A stretch of DNA of 20,589 nucleotides from Thermoproteota archaeon. Its GTDB lineage: Archaea > Korarchaeota > Korarchaeia > B14-G2. How positions within the stretch are numbered: the stretch's first letter is position 1; each line of letters starts with the position of its first letter. The stretch lies in assembly GCA_003661385.1 (NCBI GenBank), contig QMWA01000012.1, positions 1 through 20,589 of the forward strand, given 5' to 3'. A program made the translations under genes and the position numbers. Positions 1 to 8,603 of the stretch are shown here, piece by piece. A model generated the notes under the pieces. The model did not search any database. It had not been told where the DNA came from and saw only the letters and a list, made by a program, of their open reading frames with translations.

Positions 1-35
1 CCTACATCATCGCCATTAGTTTGTTGGGTGGGTGG

Positions 36-42
36 CTTTTAA
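36..42 (+). promoter_or_regulatory. Probable TATA box of the topoisomerase gene
   Basis: The stretch gcttttaag resembles the boxes in front of several other genes here (11443, 17276, 18688). A start site about 26 nt downstream would fall near 65, just before GTG 70 and ATG 73, giving an almost leaderless message. This argues against the longer in-frame start at GTG 43, which overlaps the box. Confidence 0.45.
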
Positions 43-69
43 GTGTTGGCATCTGGGCTGCAGTATGAT

Positions 70-2115
70 GTGATGTTTCTTGCTGAGAAGGGTAAGCAGG
101 CTGAGAGGATAGCTAGGGCTTTAGCTGATGGAGGAGTCTCTAGGAGGGGGGTTTATGGTGTTAGCGTGTTTGAGTTTGAGGTTGATGGGCTTAGGTGCGT
201 TGCTGTACCCGCTAGGGGGCACTTGTATGAGGTTTACTCTCCTGACCGTGGGTATCCTGTGCTTAGAATGGAGTGGAGGCCTGTTGCTGGGGTGAAGGAC
301 GCCCCCAGGTATATTAGAGCTATTGTGGAGCTCTATAGGAGGAGTAGGCGTGTTGTCGTGTGCACTGACTACGATATTGAGGGTGAGCTTATCGGAGGAA
401 ACCTGCTGGAGTACGCTATTGGAGTCAGGGATCTTGGGTCTGTTGACAGGATGAAGTTTTCTAGCCTGACTAAGGATGAGATCCAGAGAGCTTGGAGGAA
501 GCTCAGCAAGCTGGACTTGAACATGCTTGATGCTGGTAGAGCCAGGCATGAAGTTGACTACCTCTGGGGCATCTCCTTCTCTAGGGCTTTGATGACCGCT
601 TTGAAGCTGGCTGAGGGCTGGAGTAAGAGCCTTAGTGCAGGTAGGGTTCAGACTCCGATGCTGATTGAGGTTGTCCGGAGGGAGCTTGAGAGGCAGAGGT
701 TTAAGCCTAAGCCCTACTGGGAGGTCTACGCTACCATCCAGGTTCCAGGGGGTGTGCTGGAGGCTGCTTGCAGGCTTAACCCGTTTTGGAGCAGGGATGA
801 GGCAGAGGAGGCTTGTAGGAGGGCTTCTTCAGCAGGGTATGCCGTTGTAGCTGGCGTTGACAGGAGGAGGGTTAGGAGGAGGCCTCCTCCGCCATTTGAC
901 ACTACTGAGCTCCAGAGGGAGTGCTTTAGGCACTTCGGGCTTCCTCCTGATAGGGTTATTGAGGAGGCTGAGGCCATCTACCTGGCTGGAGCTATATCCT
1001 ACCCTAGGACTGATAGCCAGAGGTATCCTCCCGGCTTGGATCACAGGAAGGTGCTTAAGGGGCTTGCTTCAGCTGGCTACGGAGAGCTTGCTCGAAGACT
1101 GCTTGAGAAGAGGGAGCTTAAGCCTGTTGAGGGGAGGAAAGGTGGAGAGGAGAGCGCGCATCCAGCGATATACCCTACTGGAGTGAAGCCTGAGGGGCTT
1201 ACCAAGACTCAGATGAGGATATACGACCTGATAGTGAGGAGGTACATGGCTACTCTAGCTGACGACGCGATCAGAGAAACCGTCTCCATAAGGCTTGATG
1301 TCGGGGGAGTCGAGTTCAGGGCTACAGGCTCTAGGACTGTCTATGAAGGGTGGCTTAGGTACTATAGGCCTTATGCTGGGTTTGCTGAGGTTGAGCTGCC
1401 TAGCCTCAAGGCTGGTGAGAGGCTTAGAGTCGGTGAGGTGAAGCTTGAGGAGAAGGAGACTAAGCCTCCTCCAAGGTATACTCCAATGAAGCTTGTCCTC
1501 TGGGCTGAAGAAAACGGCATAGGGACGAAGGCCACCAGAGGAGAGATGGTGAAGAAGCTGCTTGATAGGGGATACGTTGTCAAGAAGGGAAGCCAGCTTG
1601 TGCCAACTCAGCTTGGGGTGAAGGTCGCTGAGGTCATTGAAAGCTACTGCCCTCCCTTGGCTAGCGTAGAGATGACTAGAGAGCTTGAAGGGAAGCTTCT
1701 GGGGATCCAATCTGGGGAGCTCAGTAGGAGTGAGGTCCTGAAGGAGGCTGCCTCCAGGGTTGAGGAGCTTGTTTACGAGTTTAACAGCAGGATAAAGGCC
1801 ATAGGTAGGAGCTTAGCTGAGGGAGTTAGGGAGTCCACTGGAGAGTACATTGGGGTATGTAGCAGGTGCGGGAAGAGGCTTAAGCTGATCAGGAGGAGAG
1901 ATGGGAAGAGGTTTATCTGGTGCACTACCAGAGACTGCACGTACTACCCTCTCCCCAGGAGGGGGAGGCTTAAGGTGCTTGACTACGAGTGCCCTAACTG
2001 TGGGCTTAAGGTGATCTCCGTCAGGGAGAGGAAGGGGAGATGGGTGCTCTGCGTTAAGTGTGGGCCTTGCTCCAGGTGTGCTAGGAGAGCTGAGTGCAAG
2101 AGCAGGTTTAAGTGA
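70..2115 (+). CDS. topA: DNA topoisomerase I, type IA (archaeal TopA)
   Basis: Relaxes negative supercoils by cutting one strand through a 5'-phosphotyrosine link. Numbered from GTG 70 (681 aa), the Toprim domain opens with the AEK glutamate (E6) and carries TDYDIEGE (D100, D102, E104, E106). The catalytic tyrosine is Y311 in ISYPRTDS. The tail has 11 cysteines: 597, 600, 618 and 623 form a complete C4 zinc finger; 641, 644, 661 and 664 form a second; 667, 670 and 676 are extra. There is no helicase domain, so it is not reverse gyrase. The frame stays open back to GTG 43, but the TATA-like box at 36-42 favours 70 or 73, and archaeal homologues begin close to the Toprim strand. The 3' end overlaps the convergent RNase J-like gene by 8 nt. 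Confidence 0.93.
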   Translation: MMFLAEKGKQAERIARALADGGVSRRGVYGVSVFEFEVDGLRCVAVPARGHLYEVYSPDRGYPVLRMEWRPVAGVKDAPRYIRAIVELYRRSRRVVVCTDYDIEGELIGGNLLEYAIGVRDLGSVDRMKFSSLTKDEIQRAWRKLSKLDLNMLDAGRARHEVDYLWGISFSRALMTALKLAEGWSKSLSAGRVQTPMLIEVVRRELERQRFKPKPYWEVYATIQVPGGVLEAACRLNPFWSRDEAEEACRRASSAGYAVVAGVDRRRVRRRPPPPFDTTELQRECFRHFGLPPDRVIEEAEAIYLAGAISYPRTDSQRYPPGLDHRKVLKGLASAGYGELARRLLEKRELKPVEGRKGGEESAHPAIYPTGVKPEGLTKTQMRIYDLIVRRYMATLADDAIRETVSIRLDVGGVEFRATGSRTVYEGWLRYYRPYAGFAEVELPSLKAGERLRVGEVKLEEKETKPPPRYTPMKLVLWAEENGIGTKATRGEMVKKLLDRGYVVKKGSQLVPTQLGVKVAEVIESYCPPLASVEMTRELEGKLLGIQSGELSRSEVLKEAASRVEELVYEFNSRIKAIGRSLAEGVRESTGEYIGVCSRCGKRLKLIRRRDGKRFIWCTTRDCTYYPLPRRGRLKVLDYECPNCGLKVISVRERKGRWVLCVKCGPCSRCARRAECKSRFK

Positions 2116-3427
2116 CCTCATAGCTTACTTCAGCGGCTACACTCACTACCCTAGAACCTAGGTTGCTCAGGTACTTCTCAGCTAGCTTGGGCTGAGGTGT
2201 GTGTATTGGATATATGTCTCTCGGCTTTATCTCAGCTATCTTCTCCCTGAGCTGGTGTGGTAGGATGTGGCCTGATGCGTGTATGTGGTAAAGGGGTAGC
2301 CCAAAGTGGTCTAGCCAGTTTAGGAGCTTTGTGAAGCTTACCTCAGACTCCTCGTCTATCGGCTCTGATGACGAGAGTATGTAGCAGCTTCCTGGCTTGG
2401 GCTTCATCTTCACCATGTCCTCGAAGTCGTAGAGCGAGGCAGCTACTATGAGGTCTCTCTGGCGAGCTGAGGCTTCTTCAGCTGAGACGGACTCGAATCT
2501 CTTGAGGACAGCCTGCTCCCAGCTCCTATAGACCTTCTTCACCCTCCTGTAGACTACTATGTCCTTGAGGAGCTCTGGCACACCTAGCTTGGGGTCCTGC
2601 TCGAGCTTAGCTAGGAGGTAGGCTTGCCTCATCGAGACCGCTACAGCTCTACCGCACTCCCTAGCAGCCTCTATGAAGGACCTCAGCCTATCTATGTCTG
2701 CTATGCTGAAGCTAGCTAGGACAAGCCCCTCAGCCCTTGAGACCACCTCCATGAGGCTCTCCTTGACCTTCTCCTCTGACGAGACCTCAGCTCCAGCTGT
2801 GTTCGTTGCCTCAGTTATCACCGCAGTTGGGTCAGCTCGCGCTGCTGCCTCGGTGAAGTCTTGGGTTAGCTGAGGCTTCGTGCCATGCGCTCTGAAGTCT
2901 CCTGTGTAGACTATGCTCCCAGCTGAGGTGTGGACTATTAGCCCATAGGAGCCTGGTGTAGAGTGGTCTACGTGCCAGGGCTCTACCTCAACTGAGCCTA
3001 TCTTCAGCCTGTCTCCTGTCCTGAACGTCTTGAACTCTATCCCAGTGAAGTCGAGCTCAAGCCTCCTTGGAGAGGTCTCTCCGAAAGCTGACAGCACTCT
3101 GAGCGTGGCTTCACCACAGTAGACTGGTATGCTCCTGTTGAGGAGTGATATGTACCCCGAGTGGTCTAGGTGCGGGTGGCTCAGGACTACTGCGTCAATG
3201 GGGCTCTCAGCTTCACCCACTCTGTAGAGCCCTTGGATCCTGGGTAGAACTCCCAGCTCGATTAGGCTGTCTATGCTCCTCGGAGTGAGGTATGGGTCAG
3301 CATAGAACCTCTTTCTCGATGTGAATGAGACGCCGAAGTCTAGCATCAGCTTCGTGTCGCCATCGCATACTAGTATCTTGTTCCCTCCTACCTCACCTAC
3401 TCCACCGTAGAATGTTATGGTTGGCAA
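2108..3427 (-). CDS. RNase J-like metallo-beta-lactamase-fold hydrolase
   Basis: 439-aa MBL-fold protein of the RNase J / beta-CASP-like group, probably a metal-dependent ribonuclease. Visible motifs: GGVGEVGGN at 8-16, SHPHLDHSG at 83-91 (zinc ligands H84, H86, D88, H89), VDHSTPGSYG at 153-162 (H155), YTGDFR at 174-179 (D177), and a late HASGH at 383-387 with H409 as the final histidine. The HASGH element is the usual C-terminal ligand region of RNase J. Length is close to archaeal RNase J. The start is TTG 3427, chosen because a strong Shine-Dalgarno (gggaggt) lies about 11 nt upstream. It follows the Ig-like membrane protein gene by 8 nt, so the two are probably co-transcribed. Nuclease activity and direction are inferred from the family, not visible here. 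Confidence 0.82.
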   Translation of the reverse strand: MPTITFYGGVGEVGGNKILVCDGDTKLMLDFGVSFTSRKRFYADPYLTPRSIDSLIELGVLPRIQGLYRVGEAESPIDAVVLSHPHLDHSGYISLLNRSIPVYCGEATLRVLSAFGETSPRRLELDFTGIEFKTFRTGDRLKIGSVEVEPWHVDHSTPGSYGLIVHTSAGSIVYTGDFRAHGTKPQLTQDFTEAAARADPTAVITEATNTAGAEVSSEEKVKESLMEVVSRAEGLVLASFSIADIDRLRSFIEAARECGRAVAVSMRQAYLLAKLEQDPKLGVPELLKDIVVYRRVKKVYRSWEQAVLKRFESVSAEEASARQRDLIVAASLYDFEDMVKMKPKPGSCYILSSSEPIDEESEVSFTKLLNWLDHFGLPLYHIHASGHILPHQLREKIAEIKPRDIYPIHTPQPKLAEKYLSNLGSRVVSVAAEVSYEVT

Positions 3428-3435
3428 GCTGAAGG

Positions 3436-4206
3436 CTAACCTCCCTTCTCTTCTCCACTAGGCTTCTGGGTGACTGAAACCTTGATTTCAGCTGAGCACG
3501 TGTCTATGCTATAGCCTCTCTTGAAGGCTGTAGCCCTTATGCTGATGGTCTTGGTTGCGTTCGGTGTGAAGCTCGCGTTCCACAGCGCAGTGTAGACCCC
3601 ATTCTCATCTGTGACCCCAGTCTCGTTGTGCACCTCCCCCTCGTCTGCTACTATCCTCACGTTCACGCCCTTTAGTGGGGACCCTGTGAGCTTGTTGACG
3701 ACTTTCACCTGGATTGTGACCGTGAAGTTTGCTGTCGTGTTCGCTTCGACCTCAGCCTCTAGCTCGGTTTGGGAGAGCTCCATGGTGGCGTCGAGCTCAG
3801 CCCAGATCACGGTGAAGAAGGACTCCTCTAGGTACCTTCTTCCACCAGAGTTCCACTCTACTCGGATGCTGTGCAGGCCTATCGAGTACTTTCCCTCCTC
3901 AGCCTTGAACTCGAGTTCATAGGGGCCTAGGCCTCCTGGGAGGGTTGTGGACTCCAGTGTCCTGTTCGACACGTACTCGTATACCTCGACTCTTATGTCT
4001 GATGTCGGTGGCTCTAGCAGCCTTATCTTGACCCTGTAGCTTTGGGTTAGCCTGACTATGTTCGGCCTACATCCTTCAGCTAAGACCTCCACCTCAGCGC
4101 GAGGCTTCTCAGCTAGCAGTAGGGGCGCTACCAGCAGTACTATGCACACTGCTGCAGCAATTGCGACAGATGCAGCTAGCTTCCTGTCCTCTCTGAGCTT
4201 CTCCAT
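3436..4206 (-). CDS. Membrane-anchored surface protein with Ig-like domain
   Basis: 256 aa with an uncleaved N-terminal anchor: a charged start (MEKLREDRK) followed by a hydrophobic helix at about 11-32; the rest should face outside. The extracellular part is beta-rich with several NxT/NxS sites. Near the C-terminus (about 165-245) it carries the pattern of a bacterial Ig-like / Big_1 domain, with GSPLKGVNVRI, then TDENGVYTALW, and a following beta strand. No enzymatic motif is visible. ATG 4206 is 34 nt downstream of a TATA-like box (ttaaaatacc on the plus strand), giving a short leader. It is first in a two-gene unit with the RNase J-like gene; a functional link between the two is not obvious. 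Confidence 0.75.
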   Translation of the reverse strand: MEKLREDRKLAASVAIAAAVCIVLLVAPLLLAEKPRAEVEVLAEGCRPNIVRLTQSYRVKIRLLEPPTSDIRVEVYEYVSNRTLESTTLPGGLGPYELEFKAEEGKYSIGLHSIRVEWNSGGRRYLEESFFTVIWAELDATMELSQTELEAEVEANTTANFTVTIQVKVVNKLTGSPLKGVNVRIVADEGEVHNETGVTDENGVYTALWNASFTPNATKTISIRATAFKRGYSIDTCSAEIKVSVTQKPSGEEKGG

Positions 4207-4234
4207 CCTGGCACCTGCTCCCCTGCTGCTAGCT

Positions 4235-4260
4235 GGTTAAAATACCTTAGGTTTAAGTAC
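4235..4260. promoter_or_regulatory. Divergent promoter region (surface protein / egsA)
   Basis: Two offset AT-rich boxes lie in an otherwise GC-rich 83-nt gap. ggttaaaatacc (4235-4246), read on the minus strand, is about 34 nt from ATG 4206. ggtttaagtac (4250-4260), read on the plus strand, is about 35 nt from TTG 4290. Both spacings fit a TATA box plus a leader of roughly 8-9 nt. Confidence 0.5.
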
Positions 4261-4289
4261 TCAGAGGCAGCAGCCTGAGTAGTGGTAGC

Positions 4290-5372
4290 TTGGCGCTAGA
4301 GCACTTCCAGATTCCAAGGTATATCCTGTTTGGGCCTGAGGCTCTAGAGCAAGCTCCGCAGGCTCTTACTAAGATAGGGCTTAGGGGCAAGGCTCTCGTG
4401 ATATCTGGAGGAGGCGCTACAGCTAAGATAGCAGACAGGTTCTGTAGCATACTCGAGGACAGCAGGGTTGAAGCCTCCAGGTTCACTGTTGAGAGCAGGA
4501 TAGCTGATGTAGCTGAGGTCCTTGAGGCAAGTAGGGTTGCTGAGAGAGAGAAGACGAGGTTCGTCTTAGCTGTTGGCGGAGGTAGGATAATAGATGTCGG
4601 GAAGCTTGTGGCAGCAAACCTAGGGCAGCCCTACGTGAGCGTCCCGACCTCAGCTAGCCACGATGGGATAGCCTCTCCCTCAGTGTCGTTCCTGCTTAAG
4701 AGGAGCGCCATGAAGGCCGGGATCGATGTCAGCAGGCTTACACCTCCTCTTGGGATAATAGCTGACACCAAGGTCATATCCAGTGCACCTCCCATAACGT
4801 TCAGGTCAGGGTGTGGAGACATCTTAGCCAAGGTGACTGCTATCAGAGACTGGAAGCTAGCTCACAAGCTGAAGGGCGAGAGGTATAGTGAGTATGCTGC
4901 TGCCATATCAAGGCTCAGCTTCGACTTAATCAAACAGCATGCACATGAGCTTAAGCCTGGTGAGGAGAAGAGCAGCAGGCTCCTGGTCAAGACACTGATA
5001 GGCTCAGGGGTCGCCATAGGCATAGCAGGGTCCTCTAGGCCTGCTAGTGGCTCAGAGCACATGTTCTCACATGCATTAGACCTACTTTCAATGAGGGAAG
5101 GCTATAGCCCGGCGCCACACGGGATACAGGTAGCGCTCGGTACTATAATGATGGCCTACCTGCATGAGCTCGACTGGATGGAGGTCAGGAGGCTAGCTAA
5201 GGCCATAGGGCTCCCTGTCACTGCTAGGGAAGCTGGGATACCCTCTGATCTCGTTGTAGAGGCCCTGACTATGGCTCACAGGATCAGGAACAGGTACACC
5301 ATACTGGGTGAGACAGGGCTGACGAGAGAGGCTGCAGAGGAGCTTGCTAGAAGCACCATGGTCATAGACTGA
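4290..5372 (+). CDS. egsA: Glycerol-1-phosphate dehydrogenase
   Basis: Reduces dihydroxyacetone phosphate to sn-glycerol-1-phosphate with NAD(P)H, the committed step for the archaeal ether-lipid backbone. The 360-aa length is typical. Visible motifs: nucleotide-binding AVGGGRIIDVGK (94-105), the family signature SVPTSASHDGIASP (117-130), and zinc ligands D177 (GCGD), H257 (SEHMFSH) and H277 (APHGIQV). The start is TTG 4290, the first in-frame start after the TATA-like box at 4250-4260. The gene stands alone and converges on the Yip1-like gene with an 11-nt overlap. This is the strongest single indication that the source is archaeal. Confidence 0.95.
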   Translation: MALEHFQIPRYILFGPEALEQAPQALTKIGLRGKALVISGGGATAKIADRFCSILEDSRVEASRFTVESRIADVAEVLEASRVAEREKTRFVLAVGGGRIIDVGKLVAANLGQPYVSVPTSASHDGIASPSVSFLLKRSAMKAGIDVSRLTPPLGIIADTKVISSAPPITFRSGCGDILAKVTAIRDWKLAHKLKGERYSEYAAAISRLSFDLIKQHAHELKPGEEKSSRLLVKTLIGSGVAIGIAGSSRPASGSEHMFSHALDLLSMREGYSPAPHGIQVALGTIMMAYLHELDWMEVRRLAKAIGLPVTAREAGIPSDLVVEALTMAHRIRNRYTILGETGLTREAAEELARSTMVID

Positions 5373-6030
5373 GGGCCACTATGGCAGCTAGCCTCCCGAG
5401 GGTGTAGCCGAGCAGAGAGGCTAGAGCAAAGGCTACTGCCTTGGACAGCGGGAGCCTGTGTACCACTCTACCTCCAAAGCCTGCTGTGAACCCCATCCAG
5501 CCTGTGAAGAAGAATGAGAGCATCGCTGCAGCTCTGAGGAGGGGTTCTTCCAGTATCCTGGCAGCTATCTTAGCTCTGATCTCTTCTAAGGCGAGCTGTG
5601 TGGTTGTGCTCTCAACCACCACGGTGACGCCCCCAGATATAGCTGAGTAGGCTATTGAGAGCAGGTAGTATGGTATCAGGGCGCTCAGTGAGGCTAGGGT
5701 TATCGAAGCTGTATCTCTCAAGCTTCCGTACCCTCCGAGGACTACAGCTACAGTGTGTGCTAGAGCTGTGGCGAGAAGCCAGCCCACAGGGAGAGCTAGA
5801 GTCGAGGCTATAGCCTCTCTAGCTCGAGCTCTGCTGACTTCAGCTACAACTGTGCTTGGGACTGATGGGGTGAACTCCACAGACACCAGGGTGTAGGATA
5901 CTGCTGTCGAGGCTGCTGCCAGAGCTGAGGCCAATATGAGCACTCGGATGCACTCCCTGAGCATATCTCTGCTCCTCATCTCCTCGAAGAGGCTGCGTGG
6001 GCTAGCCAGCACCCTAGCTACTACCCTCAT
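5362..6030 (-). CDS. Yip1-like polytopic membrane protein
   Basis: 222 aa from ATG 6030, with about five hydrophobic segments (roughly 27-49, 75-98, 108-132, 164-184 and 194-220). The N-terminus VLASPRSLFEEM resembles the start of Yip1-domain proteins, in which a short phrase with Pro and Phe precedes the first helix. The function of prokaryotic Yip1-domain proteins is largely unknown, and the assignment rests on this motif and the topology. The frame stays open to 6111, but that would run through the promoter and the start of the divergent nitroreductase; ATG 6030 lies downstream of the shared TATA box, so it is preferred. The 3' end overlaps egsA. Confidence 0.65.
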   Translation of the reverse strand: MRVVARVLASPRSLFEEMRSRDMLRECIRVLILASALAAASTAVSYTLVSVEFTPSVPSTVVAEVSRARAREAIASTLALPVGWLLATALAHTVAVVLGGYGSLRDTASITLASLSALIPYYLLSIAYSAISGGVTVVVESTTTQLALEEIRAKIAARILEEPLLRAAAMLSFFFTGWMGFTAGFGGRVVHRLPLSKAVAFALASLLGYTLGRLAAIVALSL

Positions 6031-6063
6031 GGCTCTCAGTCTGGTGTGGATGCCTCTGGCAAG

Positions 6064-6075
6064 AGTTATAAAAGC
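6064..6075. promoter_or_regulatory. Shared divergent TATA box (Yip1-like / nitroreductase)
   Basis: The sequence gttataaaagct reads as a TATA box on both strands. Going right, ATG 6101 is about 32 nt from its centre. Going left, ATG 6030 is about 39 nt away. No second AT-rich box is seen in the 70-nt gap. Confidence 0.5.
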
Positions 6076-6100
6076 TTGAGCATCTGTCTTGGGGCTCAGG

Positions 6101-6589
6101 ATGGATGTCAAGGCTGCAATAGAGGCTAGGAGAAGCGTGAGGTCTTATGTGGCAGGCTACAAGCTCTCTGATGAGGAACTTAAGGCTCTCATGAGAGCAG
6201 CTCAGCTAGCCCCCTCAGTCAAGAACATCCAGCCATACTACTTCATTGTAGCTGTGAGCGATAGGGTGAAGAAGAGGCTCTCTGAGGCAGCTTGGGAGGC
6301 CTCCTTCATAAGAGATGCGTCAGCAATCTTCGTAATAGTCGGTAGGCCTAGAGACTCACCTTGGTACAAGATCGATGCGGCGATAGCAGGAGAGCACATA
6401 GTTCTTCAAGCTGTTGAGCTTGGGCTTGGCAGCTGCTGGCTTACAGCATTCAGCAGAGACCTCATAAAGAGCATACTGGATATACCGCCTGAAGAAGACG
6501 TTGTGGCGATGATAGCAGTGGGCAAGCCAGCGGAGCACCCGCCTCAGGTCCCGAAGAAGCCTGTGGAAGAGCTCTTCAAGGTAATATGA
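6101..6589 (+). CDS. Nitroreductase-family flavoprotein
   Basis: 162-aa FMN-dependent oxidoreductase of the nitroreductase superfamily; the physiological substrate cannot be read from the sequence. Hallmarks: an N-terminal IEARRSVRSY (about 7-16, phosphate-binding arginines), APSVKNIQPYYFIV, AGEHIVLQAVELGLGSCW in the helix-turn region, and a C-terminal VVAMIAVGKPAE. It is at the short end of the family, like many archaeal members. TTG 6089 is possible, but ATG 6101 fits the TATA box better. It overlaps the radical SAM gene by ATGA (4 nt), so the two are probably translationally coupled. Confidence 0.88.
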   Translation: MDVKAAIEARRSVRSYVAGYKLSDEELKALMRAAQLAPSVKNIQPYYFIVAVSDRVKKRLSEAAWEASFIRDASAIFVIVGRPRDSPWYKIDAAIAGEHIVLQAVELGLGSCWLTAFSRDLIKSILDIPPEEDVVAMIAVGKPAEHPPQVPKKPVEELFKVI

Positions 6590-7695
6590 TGAGGAGCGTG
6601 TTCACGGTCAGAGCGACCCTACATGTCACGCTGCTGTGCCCTTACCCAACTAGGCTAGAGCTGTACTCTGGGTGCAGCCACTCGTGTGTGTACTGCTATA
6701 GGAGCTGGGTTAAGCGTGTCCCAGCTGTCTCTCCTGAGCTAGCTGAGAGAGCCTTGAGGAAGGTTGCTGAGAGGCTTGGTGAGGTTCCTGTCCCAGTTAG
6801 GCTCTCAACTCTAGCTGACCCGCTTCAGCCTGCTGAAGCTAGGCGGAGAAGAACGCTGAGAGCGCTCGCAGCTCTGAGGAAGCTTAGAGCTCCAGTGATA
6901 GTGAGCACAAAGAGCAGCCTAGTGGCTGAAGAGCCTTACTTAAGCTTGTTGGCTGAGATGGCTGACGAGAGGCTTGCTGTAGTCCAGGTGACAGCGAGCC
7001 TGCCCCCTGATGCAGCAGCTAAGCTTGAGCCGGGTGCACCTGGGGTGGCTGACAGAGTGCATGCAGTTAGAGAGCTCAGTAGAGCTGGTGTGCCGTGTGC
7101 TCTTAGGCTCCAGCCATATGTCCCTGGTGTGAGCGACAGCTGGCTCACTGAGCTGGTTAGCATGATGCTTGATGCTGGAGTCAGGCATGTTATAGCAGAT
7201 GGGCTTAGAGCACCAACTGAAGCGGAGCTTAGGAGGGTTTATAGAGCTGTTGGAGCTGACGTCCCCAGCGTCTTCACGAGCTCCGGTGCTGGAGCTCTCG
7301 TAGCTAGCAGAAAGAGGCTAGCTGAGGTGTTCTCAGCTGTAGCAGAGACGTGCAGGAGAAAGGGTGCTTCCTTCGCCACATGCAAGACTGGGCTGCTGCA
7401 GCTGCATACCACCCAGGACTGCTGTACAGGAGGGCTTATAGACGCCTGTAGGAGGCTTACGATGGTTGAGGTCTACTTCACATCTAGGAGGCTTGGTAGA
7501 GAAGTAGAGCTCAGCGAGTCGCTTGGAGAGAAGGTTCTACAGGGGACTGAGCTCTCAGGGACCCCCTTGGACATGAGTAGGCACTACAGGAGGCTTGTCA
7601 AGCTCTGGAGCCAACCCGATAGGGTTAGGGCTGCTACAGGCAGCCTCATCTACGTGGATGGGAGGTATGCTGCAGCTGAGGTGCTAGCATGCTGA
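6586..7695 (+). CDS. Radical SAM protein, SplB-like
   Basis: 369 aa. The CxxxCxxC cluster of the radical SAM superfamily is at C30, C34 and C37 (GCSHSCVYCY), early in the chain as in COG1533/SplB-like proteins. A TIM-barrel-like middle follows, including LSTLADPLQPAE, VIVSTKS and a LEPGAPGVADR / LRLQPYVPGV pair shared with the second radical SAM protein at 10431-11441. Extra C-terminal cysteines (C256, C266, C279, C280, C288) could bind another cluster. The photolyase activity of bacterial SplB should not be assumed. Start ATG 6586 (or 6589) overlaps the nitroreductase stop, and the 3' end overlaps the permease by 7 nt, giving a three-gene operon. Confidence 0.8.
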   Translation: MMRSVFTVRATLHVTLLCPYPTRLELYSGCSHSCVYCYRSWVKRVPAVSPELAERALRKVAERLGEVPVPVRLSTLADPLQPAEARRRRTLRALAALRKLRAPVIVSTKSSLVAEEPYLSLLAEMADERLAVVQVTASLPPDAAAKLEPGAPGVADRVHAVRELSRAGVPCALRLQPYVPGVSDSWLTELVSMMLDAGVRHVIADGLRAPTEAELRRVYRAVGADVPSVFTSSGAGALVASRKRLAEVFSAVAETCRRKGASFATCKTGLLQLHTTQDCCTGGLIDACRRLTMVEVYFTSRRLGREVELSESLGEKVLQGTELSGTPLDMSRHYRRLVKLWSQPDRVRAATGSLIYVDGRYAAAEVLAC

Positions 7696-8603
7696 TCTTA
7701 GCTACTGCCCTGCTGATATCATTTGCAGTAGGCTCCTCAGATGAGAGCATGGCTGTCCCCGTCGGCTTTACTCGCAGAAAGGCAGCTGTTCTTGTTGGAG
7801 CCCTCATGGCTGCAGCTGGCGCCATGGCTTCAGGCGAGGCTGTTGAGCGCATGCTCGGAGCTAAGCTCTACACTAGGCCGCTTGGCAGAGTGGAGCTTGA
7901 GACAGTGGGGCTTGTCTCATCTGCCCTCATAGTCCTGTTCGCGCTGCTTGGAGTACCCCTCTCTACAGCTCAGGTGGTTACTGGAGCAGCTATAGGAGCT
8001 GGGCTCAGGAGCATAAGCCTCCCTGAGGTAGCTAAGCTGGCTTTAGCCTGGTGTATGCTCCCAGCTGCCAGCTACACGCTGGCTTACCTAGCTGGAGCTA
8101 AAGTACTCAAGGCTGTGAGAGCGTACTCGCGTGGGAGCTTAGCTAGGAGGACTGCAGCTGAGCGAGGAGCTCTCATAGCTTCATACCTTGCCTCGCTGCT
8201 CCTGGCATTTGCTAGAGGGGGGAACACCATAGGGCTTGGTAGCTTTCTCGCCATAAGGGAAGTTGGAGGGGCTGGTAGAGCCTTGTGCGCTGCTAGCATG
8301 GCATTAGGCGTAGCGCTGGTCTCGAGTAGGGTGGCTACTTCGCTTGGGCTTGATGTCATGAGCTTTCCTCCCAGTGTAAGCTTGGCTTTCATGCTTCCTC
8401 CGCTTGTGCTCCTCCATGTGATGACTGCAGCTGGAATCCCCGTCTCAACTTCTCAGCTACTGCTTCCAGCTATGCTAGGTGCAGCCAGAGCGTCTGGCAT
8501 AAGGACTAACGTCGAGATTACTGTGAAGATGCTTTCAGCTTGGGTTGCGTCTGTCCCGCTGGCTGCGACATGCTCTTACGCTGTCGCTCTCACCCGACTC
8601 TGA
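7689..8603 (+). CDS. PiT-family (inorganic phosphate transporter-like) permease
   Basis: 304-aa, strongly hydrophobic protein with an internal duplication typical of PiT permeases. The repeated signatures GVPLSTAQVVTGAAIGAGL (88-106) and GIPVSTSQLLLPAMLGA (249-265) match the PiT 'P-[LIV]-STS/TQ' element. The classical GANDVANA motif that precedes each in phosphate transporters is degenerate: GSSDESMA near 15 and RGGNTIGL near 176. Uptake of phosphate (or another oxyanion) is therefore inferred with reserve. It is the last gene of the operon. Its 3' end overlaps, tail to tail, a DUF47/PhoU-like gene, the usual partner of PiT genes. Confidence 0.78.
   Translation: MLILATALLISFAVGSSDESMAVPVGFTRRKAAVLVGALMAAAGAMASGEAVERMLGAKLYTRPLGRVELETVGLVSSALIVLFALLGVPLSTAQVVTGAAIGAGLRSISLPEVAKLALAWCMLPAASYTLAYLAGAKVLKAVRAYSRGSLARRTAAERGALIASYLASLLLAFARGGNTIGLGSFLAIREVGGAGRALCAASMALGVALVSSRVATSLGLDVMSFPPSVSLAFMLPPLVLLHVMTAAGIPVSTSQLLLPAMLGAARASGIRTNVEITVKMLSAWVASVPLAATCSYAVALTRL

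Noticed and set aside
6586-6592. ATGATGA resembling a C box
   Set aside because: It is the tandem start codon of the radical SAM gene overlapping the nitroreductase stop; no D box follows at a sensible distance.
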